Position numbers and translations under genes: made by a program. A stretch of 15,081 nt of DNA from JBPOIS01 sp052034295 (lineage in GTDB: Bacteria > Pseudomonadota > Gammaproteobacteria > Pseudomonadales > Moraxellaceae). This document shows, in pieces, positions 6,441-13,581 of the stretch (positions within the stretch are counted from its first letter, which is position 1; the number at the start of each line of letters is the position of its first letter). The notes beneath the pieces were generated by a model. It worked only from the letters and a program-made list of their open reading frames with translations. It searched no databases and had not been told where the DNA came from. The stretch is from the NCBI GenBank assembly GCA_052034295.1, contig JBPOIS010000041.1:1-15081 (forward strand). Direction: 5' to 3'.

Positions 6441-7910
6441 ATGATGCAATCGCCCGCCCCCGAAGGCCAGATGGCCGGCCTGCCGGACCCTGGCCTGTTG
6501 CCGATTGTGGTGGATCTGGATGGCACCCTGTTGCAGACCGACACCCTGCACGAATCCCTGCTGCTGCTCGGGCGCCAGTCACGGGCCGGGCTGTGGCAGG
6601 CGCTACAGCAGCTGGGGCAGGGCAAGGCAGCCTTCAAGGATGCTGTGGTGCAGCGGGCCGCACTGGCCGTGGAGCATCTGCCGGTGAACCCGGAGGTGCT
6701 GGCCTATGCACAGGAAAAAAAACAGGCCGGGCACCGGCTGATCCTGTGCAGCGCCAGCCTGCAGACGGTGGTGGCCCAGGTGGCGGCGCGTTTTCCAGGG
6801 CTGTTTGATGAGATCAAGGGCACGGAACATGGCCACAACCTGTCCGGCCGGGCCAAGCGCGACTGGCTGGTGCAGCGCTTTGGTGAGCGCGGTTATGTGT
6901 ATGTCGGCGATGCCCGGCCTGATCTGGCGGTGTGGTCTGCTGCGGCTGCGGCTGTGGCGGTCAACCCGCGCCCGGCGGTGCTGAAACCACTGCGCCGGCT
7001 GCACCCGGATGTGCTGGTGTTGCGCAGCAGAGGCCCGGCATTCCGCAGTTGGCGCAAGGCCATCCGGCTCACCCAGTGGTCGAAGAATTTTCTGCTGTTC
7101 CTGCCGTTGCTGGCCGCACATGAGGCGGGCCTGATCAGCTGGGGGCTGGCCGTACTGGCCTGGCTCTGTTTTGGGCTGTGTGCCTCGGCCATTTATCTGC
7201 TCAACGACCTGCTCGACCTGGGCGATGACCGCCAGCACCCGGTCAAGCGCAATCGGCCTTTTGCGTCGGGCCAGTTGCCGGTCTGGCAGGGCCTTTTGGC
7301 CTCGCCGCTGATGATGGGGGCAGGGGCGCTGGGGGCATGGCTGATTTCTGGTCGGCTGATGGTGGTGCTGCTGGCCTACATGACCCTGAGCACACTGTAC
7401 AGTTTTTACCTGAAGCGTCTGGCTGTGATTGACCTGATTGTGCTGGCCATGCTGTACACCGCGCGGATCATGGCCGGTTCGGTGGCCACGCACTTGCCGC
7501 TGTCATTCTGGATGCTGGCGTTTTCCATGTTTTTGTTTCTGGGGCTGGCGATCGCCAAGCGCTATGCCGAGCTGTTGCGCCTGTCCACCCGACTGGGCGG
7601 CAGTGCGGCCCCCGGTCGCGGCTATGTGGTGTCGGATCTGGCCGGGATTGCCAACATGGGGGTGGCGGCCAGCTACATTGCTGTACTGGTGCTGGCCCTG
7701 TATGTGAATGATCCCATGACCCAGCACCTGTACCGGGAGCCCCGGCTGATCTGGCTGGCCTGTCCGATTCTGCTGTACTGGGTCAGCCGCATCTGGATGC
7801 TGTCGCACCGGGGACAAATGAATGAGGACCCGGTGGTGTTTGCGCTGACCGATAAGGTCAGTCTGGTGTGTGGGGTGTTGTTCGTGCTGGTTTTTGCATT
7901 GGCCCGTTGA
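6441..7910 (+). CDS. HAD phosphatase-UbiA fusion, likely polyprenyl-phosphate phosphoribosyltransferase
   Basis: Two-domain membrane protein of 489 residues. Residues about 20-200 are a HAD hydrolase: VDLDGT with nucleophile Asp25 and Asp27, a LILCSAS segment (motif II) and VGDARPD (motif III). Residues about 205-489 are a UbiA prenyltransferase with several membrane helices. Its aspartate motif NDLLDLGDDRQHPVKRNRPF starts at N255 and is very close to the form seen in mycobacterial DPPR synthase (Rv3806c); LKRLAVIDLIVLAMLYTARI is the second conserved loop. DPPR synthase puts PRPP on decaprenyl phosphate and a phosphatase then removes the 5'-phosphate, so one chain could carry both steps. The DprE1- and DprE2-like genes directly downstream support this. 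The start is ATG 6441 or the next codon, with AGGGA upstream; the 87 bp to darP show no clear promoter. Substrate is inferred; a generic HAD-UbiA glycolipid role is the alternative. Confidence 0.82.
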   Translation: MMQSPAPEGQMAGLPDPGLLPIVVDLDGTLLQTDTLHESLLLLGRQSRAGLWQALQQLGQGKAAFKDAVVQRAALAVEHLPVNPEVLAYAQEKKQAGHRLILCSASLQTVVAQVAARFPGLFDEIKGTEHGHNLSGRAKRDWLVQRFGERGYVYVGDARPDLAVWSAAAAAVAVNPRPAVLKPLRRLHPDVLVLRSRGPAFRSWRKAIRLTQWSKNFLLFLPLLAAHEAGLISWGLAVLAWLCFGLCASAIYLLNDLLDLGDDRQHPVKRNRPFASGQLPVWQGLLASPLMMGAGALGAWLISGRLMVVLLAYMTLSTLYSFYLKRLAVIDLIVLAMLYTARIMAGSVATHLPLSFWMLAFSMFLFLGLAIAKRYAELLRLSTRLGGSAAPGRGYVVSDLAGIANMGVAASYIAVLVLALYVNDPMTQHLYREPRLIWLACPILLYWVSRIWMLSHRGQMNEDPVVFALTDKVSLVCGVLFVLVFALAR

Positions 7911-7923
7911 AGGAGACAGGCGC

Positions 7924-9240
7924 ATGAAAGCCGTGGAATCCTGGGGACGCTATCCGCGATGGCCCCAGCAGGCTGTGCCGCTGTCCTGGCCCGAACAGTT
8001 GCCCGGCCTGATGGCTGGGCTGGCATCGTCCACGCTGGCCTATGGCAACGGACGCAGTTATGGTGACAGTTGTCTGAGCGCCTCGGGCAGTGTGGTGGCG
8101 ATGCGTCCCCTGCGGCAGGTGCTGGCGGTAGACTGGCAGCAGGGCCGGATCCGTGCCGGTGCCGGGATGACCCTGGATGAGCTGATTGCCCTGACCCTGC
8201 CGATGGGCTGGTTTCTGGCGGTGACACCCGGGACCCGCTTTGCCACACTGGGGGGCTGTGTGGCCAACGATGTACATGGCAAAAATCACCATGTGCGGGG
8301 CTGTTTTGGGGCGCATGTGCATGAAGTCGGCCTGTGGCGCAGCGATCAGGGACTGGTACAGTGCTCGGCGCAGCGGACGCCCGGGCTGTGGGCAGCGACG
8401 CTGGGCGGACTGGGGCTGAGCGGGATCATCCTGTGGGTAGAGCTGCAGCTGATGCCGGTGGCTTCGGGGCAGATCAGGGTGTTGCAGCAGCGTTTTGGCA
8501 ATTTTGATGAGTTCTTGCAGCTGACCGAGCAGGACCAGCAGCACGAATATGGTGTGGCCTGGGTAGATGGGCTGGCCCGTGGCGCGCAGCTGGGACGCGG
8601 GGTGTACCTGTTTGGGGACCATGCGGCCGAGGGCCGGCGACCGGTCTGGACCGGGCAGCGGGGGATGGCGCCGCACTGGCGCATGCCGGTGGCCCCCCCC
8701 ATTTCCCCGGTGCGGCGGCTGACGGTGCAGGCATTCAACTGGCTCTATTGGCACCGTCATTCTGCCCAGCCTGAGCAGAGGGTACAGGACTGGACAGGGT
8801 ATTTTTATCCACTGGACCACATTGACCACTGGAACCGGCTGTATGGACGCCGTGGCTTTCAGCAGTACCAGTGTGTGGTGCCCAGTGCCGCCGCCGCGCC
8901 GGTGATGCGTGCCCTGCTGGCACGGATTGCCCAGTCCGGGCAGGCGTCGTTTCTGGCAGTGCTGAAGCGCTGTGGAGATCAGGCTTCGGCGGGCTATTTG
9001 TCCTTTCCGCGTGAAGGGCTGTCGCTGGCGCTGGATTTTCCCCAGTCGGCCCGGCTGGCGCCGCTGTTTGCCTGGATGGACGACTGTGTGCATGAGGCAG
9101 GCGGGCGACTGTACCCGGCCAAGGATGCCCACATGTCGGCCCGGCATTTTCAGCAGGCCTATCCGGACTGGGTCCGGGTGGAGGCGCAGCGCGATCCGTG
9201 GTTGCAATCCAGATTCTGGCAAAGGGTGACGCAGTCTTGA
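7924..9240 (+). CDS. dprE1: DprE1-like FAD-dependent decaprenylphosphoryl-ribose 2'-oxidase
   Basis: Predicted to oxidise the 2'-OH of polyprenyl-phosphoryl-beta-D-ribose to the 2-keto intermediate, the first half of ribose-to-arabinose epimerisation. Seen in 438 residues: an FAD-binding type 4 (VAO/PCMH) domain with YGNGRSYGDS (40-49), TPGTRFATLGGCVANDVHG (101-119) and HGKNHH (118-123), as in mycobacterial DprE1. A C-terminal domain has YFYPLDHIDHWNRLYG and GFQQYQCVVP, with Lys348 and Lys400 aligning by eye to M. tuberculosis Lys367 and Lys418. The position of the benzothiazinone-reactive Cys387 is Ala369 (LSLALDFP). ATG 7924 is chosen because AAGGAGA (7910-7916) precedes it at the right distance; a longer frame from 7870 would overlap the previous gene. 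Followed directly by the reductase partner. Alternative: another aldonolactone-oxidase-like enzyme, less likely given the neighbours. Confidence 0.88.
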   Translation: MKAVESWGRYPRWPQQAVPLSWPEQLPGLMAGLASSTLAYGNGRSYGDSCLSASGSVVAMRPLRQVLAVDWQQGRIRAGAGMTLDELIALTLPMGWFLAVTPGTRFATLGGCVANDVHGKNHHVRGCFGAHVHEVGLWRSDQGLVQCSAQRTPGLWAATLGGLGLSGIILWVELQLMPVASGQIRVLQQRFGNFDEFLQLTEQDQQHEYGVAWVDGLARGAQLGRGVYLFGDHAAEGRRPVWTGQRGMAPHWRMPVAPPISPVRRLTVQAFNWLYWHRHSAQPEQRVQDWTGYFYPLDHIDHWNRLYGRRGFQQYQCVVPSAAAAPVMRALLARIAQSGQASFLAVLKRCGDQASAGYLSFPREGLSLALDFPQSARLAPLFAWMDDCVHEAGGRLYPAKDAHMSARHFQQAYPDWVRVEAQRDPWLQSRFWQRVTQS

Positions 9241-9989
9241 ATATTTTGATCATTGGGGCCACGTCGGCGATTGCGCAGGGCTGTGTGGATGCCTGGGTGG
9301 CCCGGGCCCAGCCGGACCAGCGACCGCGGTTTTTTCTGGTGGGCCGCCAGCAGGCCCGGCTGGCGCCGCTGGTGACCGATCTGGGCATCCGGCTGGGGGG
9401 CGAGGTGGGCTGGGCCTGCGCCGATGTGCTGGACCGGGCGGATCAGGCCCGCTGGATCGCCGCAGCGCAGGCTTTTCTGGGCCGTCTGGATGTGGTGCTG
9501 GTGGCTGCCGGAACGCTGCCAGACCAGTCGCAGTGTGAGCAGGATGCCGATGCGGCCATGCAGGCCCTGGATGTCAATGCCACGGCGCTGATTGGGGTGT
9601 TGACCCGGCTGGCGCAGGTGCTGGAGGCGCAGCGACACGGTACGCTGGCGGTGATTTCTTCGGTGGCGGGGGACCGGGGGCGGGCGTCGAATTATGTGTA
9701 TGGCGCGGCCAAGGCGGCGCTGAGCACGTTTTGTTCAGGGCTGAACGCCCGGCTGTCCGCCTGCAATGTACAGGTGTTGACCATCAAGCCGGGGTTTGTG
9801 GACACACCCATGACGGCAGGGCTGGGTCTGTCGGGTCCGCTGGTGGCCCGGCCGGAGCAGGTGGGGGCGCAGATTGTGAAAGCGATTGACCGCCGGAAGG
9901 ATGTGCTGTACGTGCCCTGGTTCTGGGGGGGCATCATGCTGGTGATCCGGCTGATTCCACGGTTTATTTTTAAAAAGCTGAAATTTTGA
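9237..9989 (+). CDS. dprE2: DprE2-like SDR, decaprenylphosphoryl-2-keto-ribose reductase
   Basis: Short-chain dehydrogenase predicted to reduce the keto intermediate made by the DprE1-like enzyme, using NAD(P)H, to give polyprenyl-phosphoryl-D-arabinose. Seen: an N-terminal cofactor loop LIIGATSAIAQ (4-14), DVNATALIG, the catalytic Ser in VISSVAG (139-145) and the YxxxK pair Tyr155/Lys159 in YVYGAAKA. The C-terminal end PWFWGGIMLVIRLIPRFIFKKLKF is hydrophobic then basic, as in DprE2 proteins, and suggests membrane association. Length 250 is normal. I chose TTG 9237, which overlaps the dprE1 stop (TTGA) and places Met right before the first beta strand, with AAGGGTGA upstream. A GTG at 9198 would add 13 residues. 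The next gene starts by the same TTGA overlap. Confidence 0.86.
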   Translation: MNILIIGATSAIAQGCVDAWVARAQPDQRPRFFLVGRQQARLAPLVTDLGIRLGGEVGWACADVLDRADQARWIAAAQAFLGRLDVVLVAAGTLPDQSQCEQDADAAMQALDVNATALIGVLTRLAQVLEAQRHGTLAVISSVAGDRGRASNYVYGAAKAALSTFCSGLNARLSACNVQVLTIKPGFVDTPMTAGLGLSGPLVARPEQVGAQIVKAIDRRKDVLYVPWFWGGIMLVIRLIPRFIFKKLKF

Positions 9990-10936
9990 AAAAAATTCTC
10001 TGGCCACTGCTGCTGATGGCCGGACTGGCGGCATGGCTCTGGCACGACCCGGCCCTGGGGGCTGGGCTGCCGGACCAGCTGGCCCGGATTCGCACCGCGC
10101 TGGGACAGCTGGGCTGGACGGCACTGGCGGTGGTGTGCGCCCTGTCCTGCGTGAACTACGCCCTGCGCATCCTGCGCTGGATCCTGTACCTGCGGGTGCT
10201 GGGGGTGCGGTTGCCCTGGCGTCAGCATGCCCTGTTGTATCTGGCCGGATTTGCCCTGACGTTTACCCCGGCCAAGGGGGGAGAGGCCATTCGCAGCCTC
10301 TGGTATCAGCGGCTGGGGGTGAACGTGTCGCTGACCCTGGCAGCCTTTGTCAGTGAGCGGCTGATGGATCTGGTGGCCATGCTGGTGCTGGCGGTGGGCA
10401 TTCTCTGGGTGTATCCCCAGTATGGCAGCCTGCTGCTGGGGATGCTGGCGGTGCTCGGGACCGGGACACTGCTGCTCATGAATGAACGCCTGCTGTCGCG
10501 GCTACAGCAGCACACCCGCCATCCGGGTCTGATCCAGGGGCTGGGCAGGCTCCGCGGGTTTGCAGTCCAGCTCAGGGCCTGTAACCGGCCACGCCTGCTG
10601 TTGCCGGTGCTGTTGCTGTCGGTGGCGGGCTGGGGGCTGGAGGCCCTGTCGCTGTACTGGCTGATCGACCAGATGGGTTTTGGGCAGGTGTCGCCCGGTT
10701 ATGTGACCTTCAGCTATGCCACTGGGTTGCTGGCGGGCGTGGCCAGCATCCTGCCCGGTGGGCTGGGGGGCACTGAACTGGTGATGGGATCATTGCTGCA
10801 CCTGGGTGGGCTGACCGTGGCCGCCGCTTCCGCCTGTACCCTGATTCTGCGGGTGGGGACACTGGGCTGGGCCTGCGTACTGGGCTGGCTGTGCTGGCCG
10901 TGGGCCATTCGTCAGGTGTCCGGGCCTAAAAACTGA
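9986..10936 (+). CDS. Flippase-like UPF0104 (LPG synthase TM-type) membrane protein
   Basis: Integral membrane protein of 316 residues with about seven to eight hydrophobic helices, of the lysylphosphatidylglycerol-synthase transmembrane / UPF0104 family, without the soluble transferase domain of MprF. Seen: a first helix at the N-terminus, NYALRILRWILYLRVLG, LTFTPAKGGEAIRSLW (the family's TPGKxGE-like motif), and ILPGGLGGTE near the end. Family members are often found beside glycolipid and polysaccharide genes and are suspected lipid carriers. Being the last gene of the polyprenyl-phospho-arabinose run, it is a reasonable candidate for moving that lipid across the inner membrane (mycobacteria are thought to use an unrelated GtrA-type protein). 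That role is inference. Start TTG 9986 overlaps the previous stop (TTGA); an ATG at 10019 is possible but would lose the charged N-terminal residues. Confidence 0.8.
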   Translation: MKKILWPLLLMAGLAAWLWHDPALGAGLPDQLARIRTALGQLGWTALAVVCALSCVNYALRILRWILYLRVLGVRLPWRQHALLYLAGFALTFTPAKGGEAIRSLWYQRLGVNVSLTLAAFVSERLMDLVAMLVLAVGILWVYPQYGSLLLGMLAVLGTGTLLLMNERLLSRLQQHTRHPGLIQGLGRLRGFAVQLRACNRPRLLLPVLLLSVAGWGLEALSLYWLIDQMGFGQVSPGYVTFSYATGLLAGVASILPGGLGGTELVMGSLLHLGGLTVAAASACTLILRVGTLGWACVLGWLCWPWAIRQVSGPKN

Positions 10937-10948
10937 CAAAAAATGTCA
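10934..10948. promoter_or_regulatory. Inverted repeat TGACA-N5-TGTCA upstream of pilA
   Basis: A perfect 5-bp inverted repeat with an all-A spacer; the left arm contains the stop codon of the upstream gene. It lies about 125-140 bp before the predicted pilA transcript start, where PilR is expected to bind; P. aeruginosa PilR sites contain TGTC cores, as I recall. It is flanked by A5 on the left and T5 on the right, so a weak terminator for the preceding operon is an alternative reading. Confidence 0.35.
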
Positions 10949-11045
10949 TTTTTGGATCAAAACTGTAGTCGGTGCGCAGAGGGCTTCTATCGCCACAGGC
11001 GCGGCAATACAAATAAAACAACCACTTAATCTATGCTACAAAGTT

Positions 11046-11061
11046 TGGCACGATACCTGCT
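11046..11061 (+). promoter_or_regulatory. Sigma-54 (RpoN) promoter of pilA
   Basis: TGGCACGATACCTGCT fits the -24/-12 consensus with GG (11047-11048) and GC (11059-11060) exactly 10 nt apart. The start would be near 11072, giving a leader of about 53 nt with GAGGA at 11113-11117 as ribosome site. Pilin genes in Pseudomonas and relatives are turned on by PilR through this kind of promoter. A small stem, CCGGC/GCCGG (11078-11091), lies in the leader. Confidence 0.85.
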
Positions 11062-11124
11062 CCTTCTAAAGTGTAGCCCGGCGGGTGCCGGATCAAACAC
11101 TGTGGAACAAGTGAGGATAGAGCA

Positions 11125-11589
11125 ATGAACGCTCAAAAAGGTTTTACCCTGATCGAACTGATGATCGTTGTGGCCATTATCGGTATTCTGGCTGCCATCG
11201 CCATCCCGGCCTACCAGGACTACATCACCCGTGCCCAGGTTTCCGAAGCTGTTGAGCTGGGTGCCGGTCTGAAAGGCCCGCTGTCCGAATACGGTGCTGA
11301 CAAGAATGCCTGGCCGACCCTGGTTGCCCCGACTGCCACTGCTGCTTCAGGTGAGCTGAACGCCACCCTGGTTGGCAAGTACTCCACCGTCAGCTCCGCC
11401 GTCGGTGGTACCTACCCGGCGGGTACTGTGACTGTCACCATGACCACTGGTAAGGCCAGCGGTGGTGCCCTGAACTACGCCACTGCCAACGGCGGCTCGA
11501 CCTGGGCTTGCGGTGGCGCCACTGTGGATGGCGTAACCGGTTCTTCGACCATCAACGCCAAGTACCTGCCGAACTCCTGCAAACCGTAA
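11125..11589 (+). CDS. pilA: Type IV major pilin (PilA)
   Basis: Class IVa pilin subunit, 154 residues as prepilin. Seen: a six-residue leader MNAQKG, then FTLIELMIVVAIIGILAAIA with Glu5 of the mature chain, the standard PilD cleavage/N-methylation signal and N-terminal helix. The globular part is Ala/Gly/Thr/Ser-rich. Two cysteines (129 and 152 of the prepilin) bound a 22-residue C-terminal disulfide loop. In the alpha-beta loop region, VAPTATAAS places threonines at mature positions 64 and 66, the numbers I recall for the arabinosylated threonines of P. aeruginosa Pa5196 pilin. It has its own sigma-54 promoter and terminator, consistent with strong separate expression. Neighbours (DPA synthesis upstream, GT-C and TfpX/Z genes downstream) argue it is a glycosylated pilin; a minor pilin is unlikely given the promoter and length. 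Confidence 0.95.
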   Translation: MNAQKGFTLIELMIVVAIIGILAAIAIPAYQDYITRAQVSEAVELGAGLKGPLSEYGADKNAWPTLVAPTATAASGELNATLVGKYSTVSSAVGGTYPAGTVTVTMTTGKASGGALNYATANGGSTWACGGATVDGVTGSSTINAKYLPNSCKP

Positions 11590-11615
11590 TCCGGTCTGCT
11601 CGGGTCCTGCACCCC

Positions 11616-11644
11616 ATAAAGCCCCGCAAGGGGCTTTATTTTTT
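11616..11644 (+). terminator. Intrinsic terminator after pilA
   Basis: A 10-bp perfect stem, ATAAAGCCCC (11616-11625) with GGGGCTTTAT (11630-11639), has a GCAA tetraloop and is followed by a run of T (11639-11644). It ends the pilA transcript; the downstream glycosyltransferase gene either has its own weak promoter or depends on read-through. Confidence 0.93.
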
Positions 11645-11695
11645 GGCAGAACCCGTATACTGCTGCACCAGACCACGCCATCAGGGAAGCGCCGC

Positions 11696-13561
11696 GTGCC
11701 CGTGATCCAGAGACTGATCCAGAACAAGATTTTTGCCCTGCTGTTGCTGCTGGGGCTGGGCCTCCTCCTGTATGGACGGGTGCTTGGCTATGGCTACATC
11801 TGGGATGACATCATCATCTTCCAGGACCGCACTGACCTGATGGGGCCTTTTTCCTGGGCGGTGATTGCCCGGCCGGTGCTGCCAGACACCAGCTATTTCC
11901 GTCCGCTGGTGCTGCTGACCTTTTACCTGGAGTTCTGGTTCACCAAAGGCCAGCCCTGGCTGTCCCATCTGGTGAATCTGTCGCTGTATCTGTTCAATGT
12001 CAGTCTGGTGTACGCCCTGGCGCGTGCGCTCACCGCCCGTCTGACCGGGCAGGTCCGGGCCGGGCTGAGCCTGTTGGCTGCGCTGCTGTATGCGTTGCAC
12101 CCGTCCATTTCAGAGACCACCATCTGGGTGGTGGGTCGCTTTGACCAGATGGTGTGCCTGTGGCTGCTGCTGGCCAGTCTGCTGTATGTGCGTGGGCAGG
12201 ACCGACCGGCCTTGCGCTGGGGCATTCCGGTCTGTTTCCTGCTGGCGCTGCTGAGCAAGGAGCTGGGGATCATCCTGCCGGGCCTGCTGTTTGTGCTGTA
12301 TGCCGCTGGACAGCCGGTGGAACAGGGGGTGCTGAAACGGCTTGGGGGCTTCCTGCAACAGGAGTTCAGGCTGCTGGCCACCCTGCTGCTGGTGCTGGGC
12401 GGATATTTTGTGTTGCGCATCCAGGCCATGCATCAGGTTTACCACGCCAGCCTGTCGGCCGAGTACTACCAGCAGCTCTGGCACAACCTGCTGCCCTTGC
12501 ACGCGCTGGCCTTCTATGTGCGTGAGGCATTGCTGCCGTTTGCCACGCTGAGCATCCTGCACCCGATGGATGGGTACCTCGGCCAGCCCGCTTCGGCCTA
12601 TTGGCTGGCTGTCACGCTGCTGGCGGTGGCGGGACTGGTCACCCTGTACTGGCGTGCCCCGGCATGGCGTGCCGTACTGTGGCTTTGGCTGGGCGCACTG
12701 CTGGCGCTGCTGCCCGTGCTGCACCTGATTCCGCTGGAAACCGCCGGCAACATTGGCCATGACCGCTTCATGACCACGGCGCTGGCGTTTTTTGCGCTGG
12801 GTTTTGCGCTGATGCCGGTGCAGCGGCTGCAGCCCGCCCAGCTGCGGCTGGCGGGACTGGTGGGGGGCAGCTGGGTGCTACTGGCGCTGTTTACCCTGTA
12901 CACCGTGGTGCCGATGTGGCAGAGCGAGCTGAAAATCTGGGCTTGGACCTACCGGCTGTATCCGGATTCTGAGCTGGCCAAGCGCAACTACATGGCGGCC
13001 CTGCAATCCAGCGGCCATATCCGCCAGCTGGAGCAGTTGCTGCTGGAGATCCGCCAGAAAAAACACGGATTCGATGCCGTCGATCAAGTCAACTATGCCA
13101 ATTTGCTGACGGCCATCGGAAACCCTGAGGCCTTGCCTTATTTCGAGGGGATTGTTCAGGTCTTGCCAAAATTTCATGAGATGCCGGATGGGCGGGCCCG
13201 GCTGGCGCGGGGCTTTGAACTCCAGTCGCCGGACATTTCATCGCTGTATTTTGGTTATGCCAGTGCCCTGATTTTATTCAAGGGTGATCTGGATCAGGCC
13301 GCCCACTACAATCAGGTGGCGGGCTGGTATGTGCTGCCGGCACAGCGCTGGCCGGTCCTGTACCAGCAGCGCGGCATCATTTACCTGCGCGATGGACCGG
13401 AAAAACTGCACGCATTTGACCGGCAGTTTGATGATGCCATTTATTATCGGCGGCTGGAGTATCGCAAGAGTATTGTGAACACAGTGCTGGGGTATTGTGC
13501 CCGGTTTGGCCAGGAAAAACCGGCCTGTCAGCGGTCGGCCCTGGAGCAGTCCGGGCTGTAG
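11696..13561 (+). CDS. tfpW: GT-C-like membrane glycosyltransferase, candidate pilin arabinosyltransferase (TfpW type)
   Basis: Large polytopic membrane protein of 621 residues. Residues 1-430 hold about ten hydrophobic helices. After helix 1 comes a loop with the acidic pair Asp37-Asp38 (GYIWDD) as in GT-C enzymes, then SYFRPL (66-71), SHLVNLSLYLF, SETTIWVVGRFD (139-150) and LLSKELGIILPG. This pattern recalls TMTC/PMT-like O-glycosyltransferases that use lipid-linked sugars. Residues about 430-621 are a soluble, helical, TPR-like tail. P. aeruginosa TfpW, a GT-C enzyme encoded beside the group IV pilin gene, transfers D-arabinofuranose to pilin; the position here directly after pilA and the DPA pathway upstream suggest the same role. 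GTG 11696 has AGGGA at 11683-11687; another GTG lies two codons on. The GT-C-like class is fairly secure; TfpW orthology and the sugar are inferred. Confidence 0.7.
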   Translation: MPVIQRLIQNKIFALLLLLGLGLLLYGRVLGYGYIWDDIIIFQDRTDLMGPFSWAVIARPVLPDTSYFRPLVLLTFYLEFWFTKGQPWLSHLVNLSLYLFNVSLVYALARALTARLTGQVRAGLSLLAALLYALHPSISETTIWVVGRFDQMVCLWLLLASLLYVRGQDRPALRWGIPVCFLLALLSKELGIILPGLLFVLYAAGQPVEQGVLKRLGGFLQQEFRLLATLLLVLGGYFVLRIQAMHQVYHASLSAEYYQQLWHNLLPLHALAFYVREALLPFATLSILHPMDGYLGQPASAYWLAVTLLAVAGLVTLYWRAPAWRAVLWLWLGALLALLPVLHLIPLETAGNIGHDRFMTTALAFFALGFALMPVQRLQPAQLRLAGLVGGSWVLLALFTLYTVVPMWQSELKIWAWTYRLYPDSELAKRNYMAALQSSGHIRQLEQLLLEIRQKKHGFDAVDQVNYANLLTAIGNPEALPYFEGIVQVLPKFHEMPDGRARLARGFELQSPDISSLYFGYASALILFKGDLDQAAHYNQVAGWYVLPAQRWPVLYQQRGIIYLRDGPEKLHAFDRQFDDAIYYRRLEYRKSIVNTVLGYCARFGQEKPACQRSALEQSGL

Positions 13562-13581
13562 GATGATTCGGGAGGAGACAG

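Noticed and set aside
11643..11661. TTGGCA with TATACT as a sigma-70 promoter for the glycosyltransferase gene
   Set aside because: The spacer is only 7 nt; no properly spaced -35 could be found for the TATACT.
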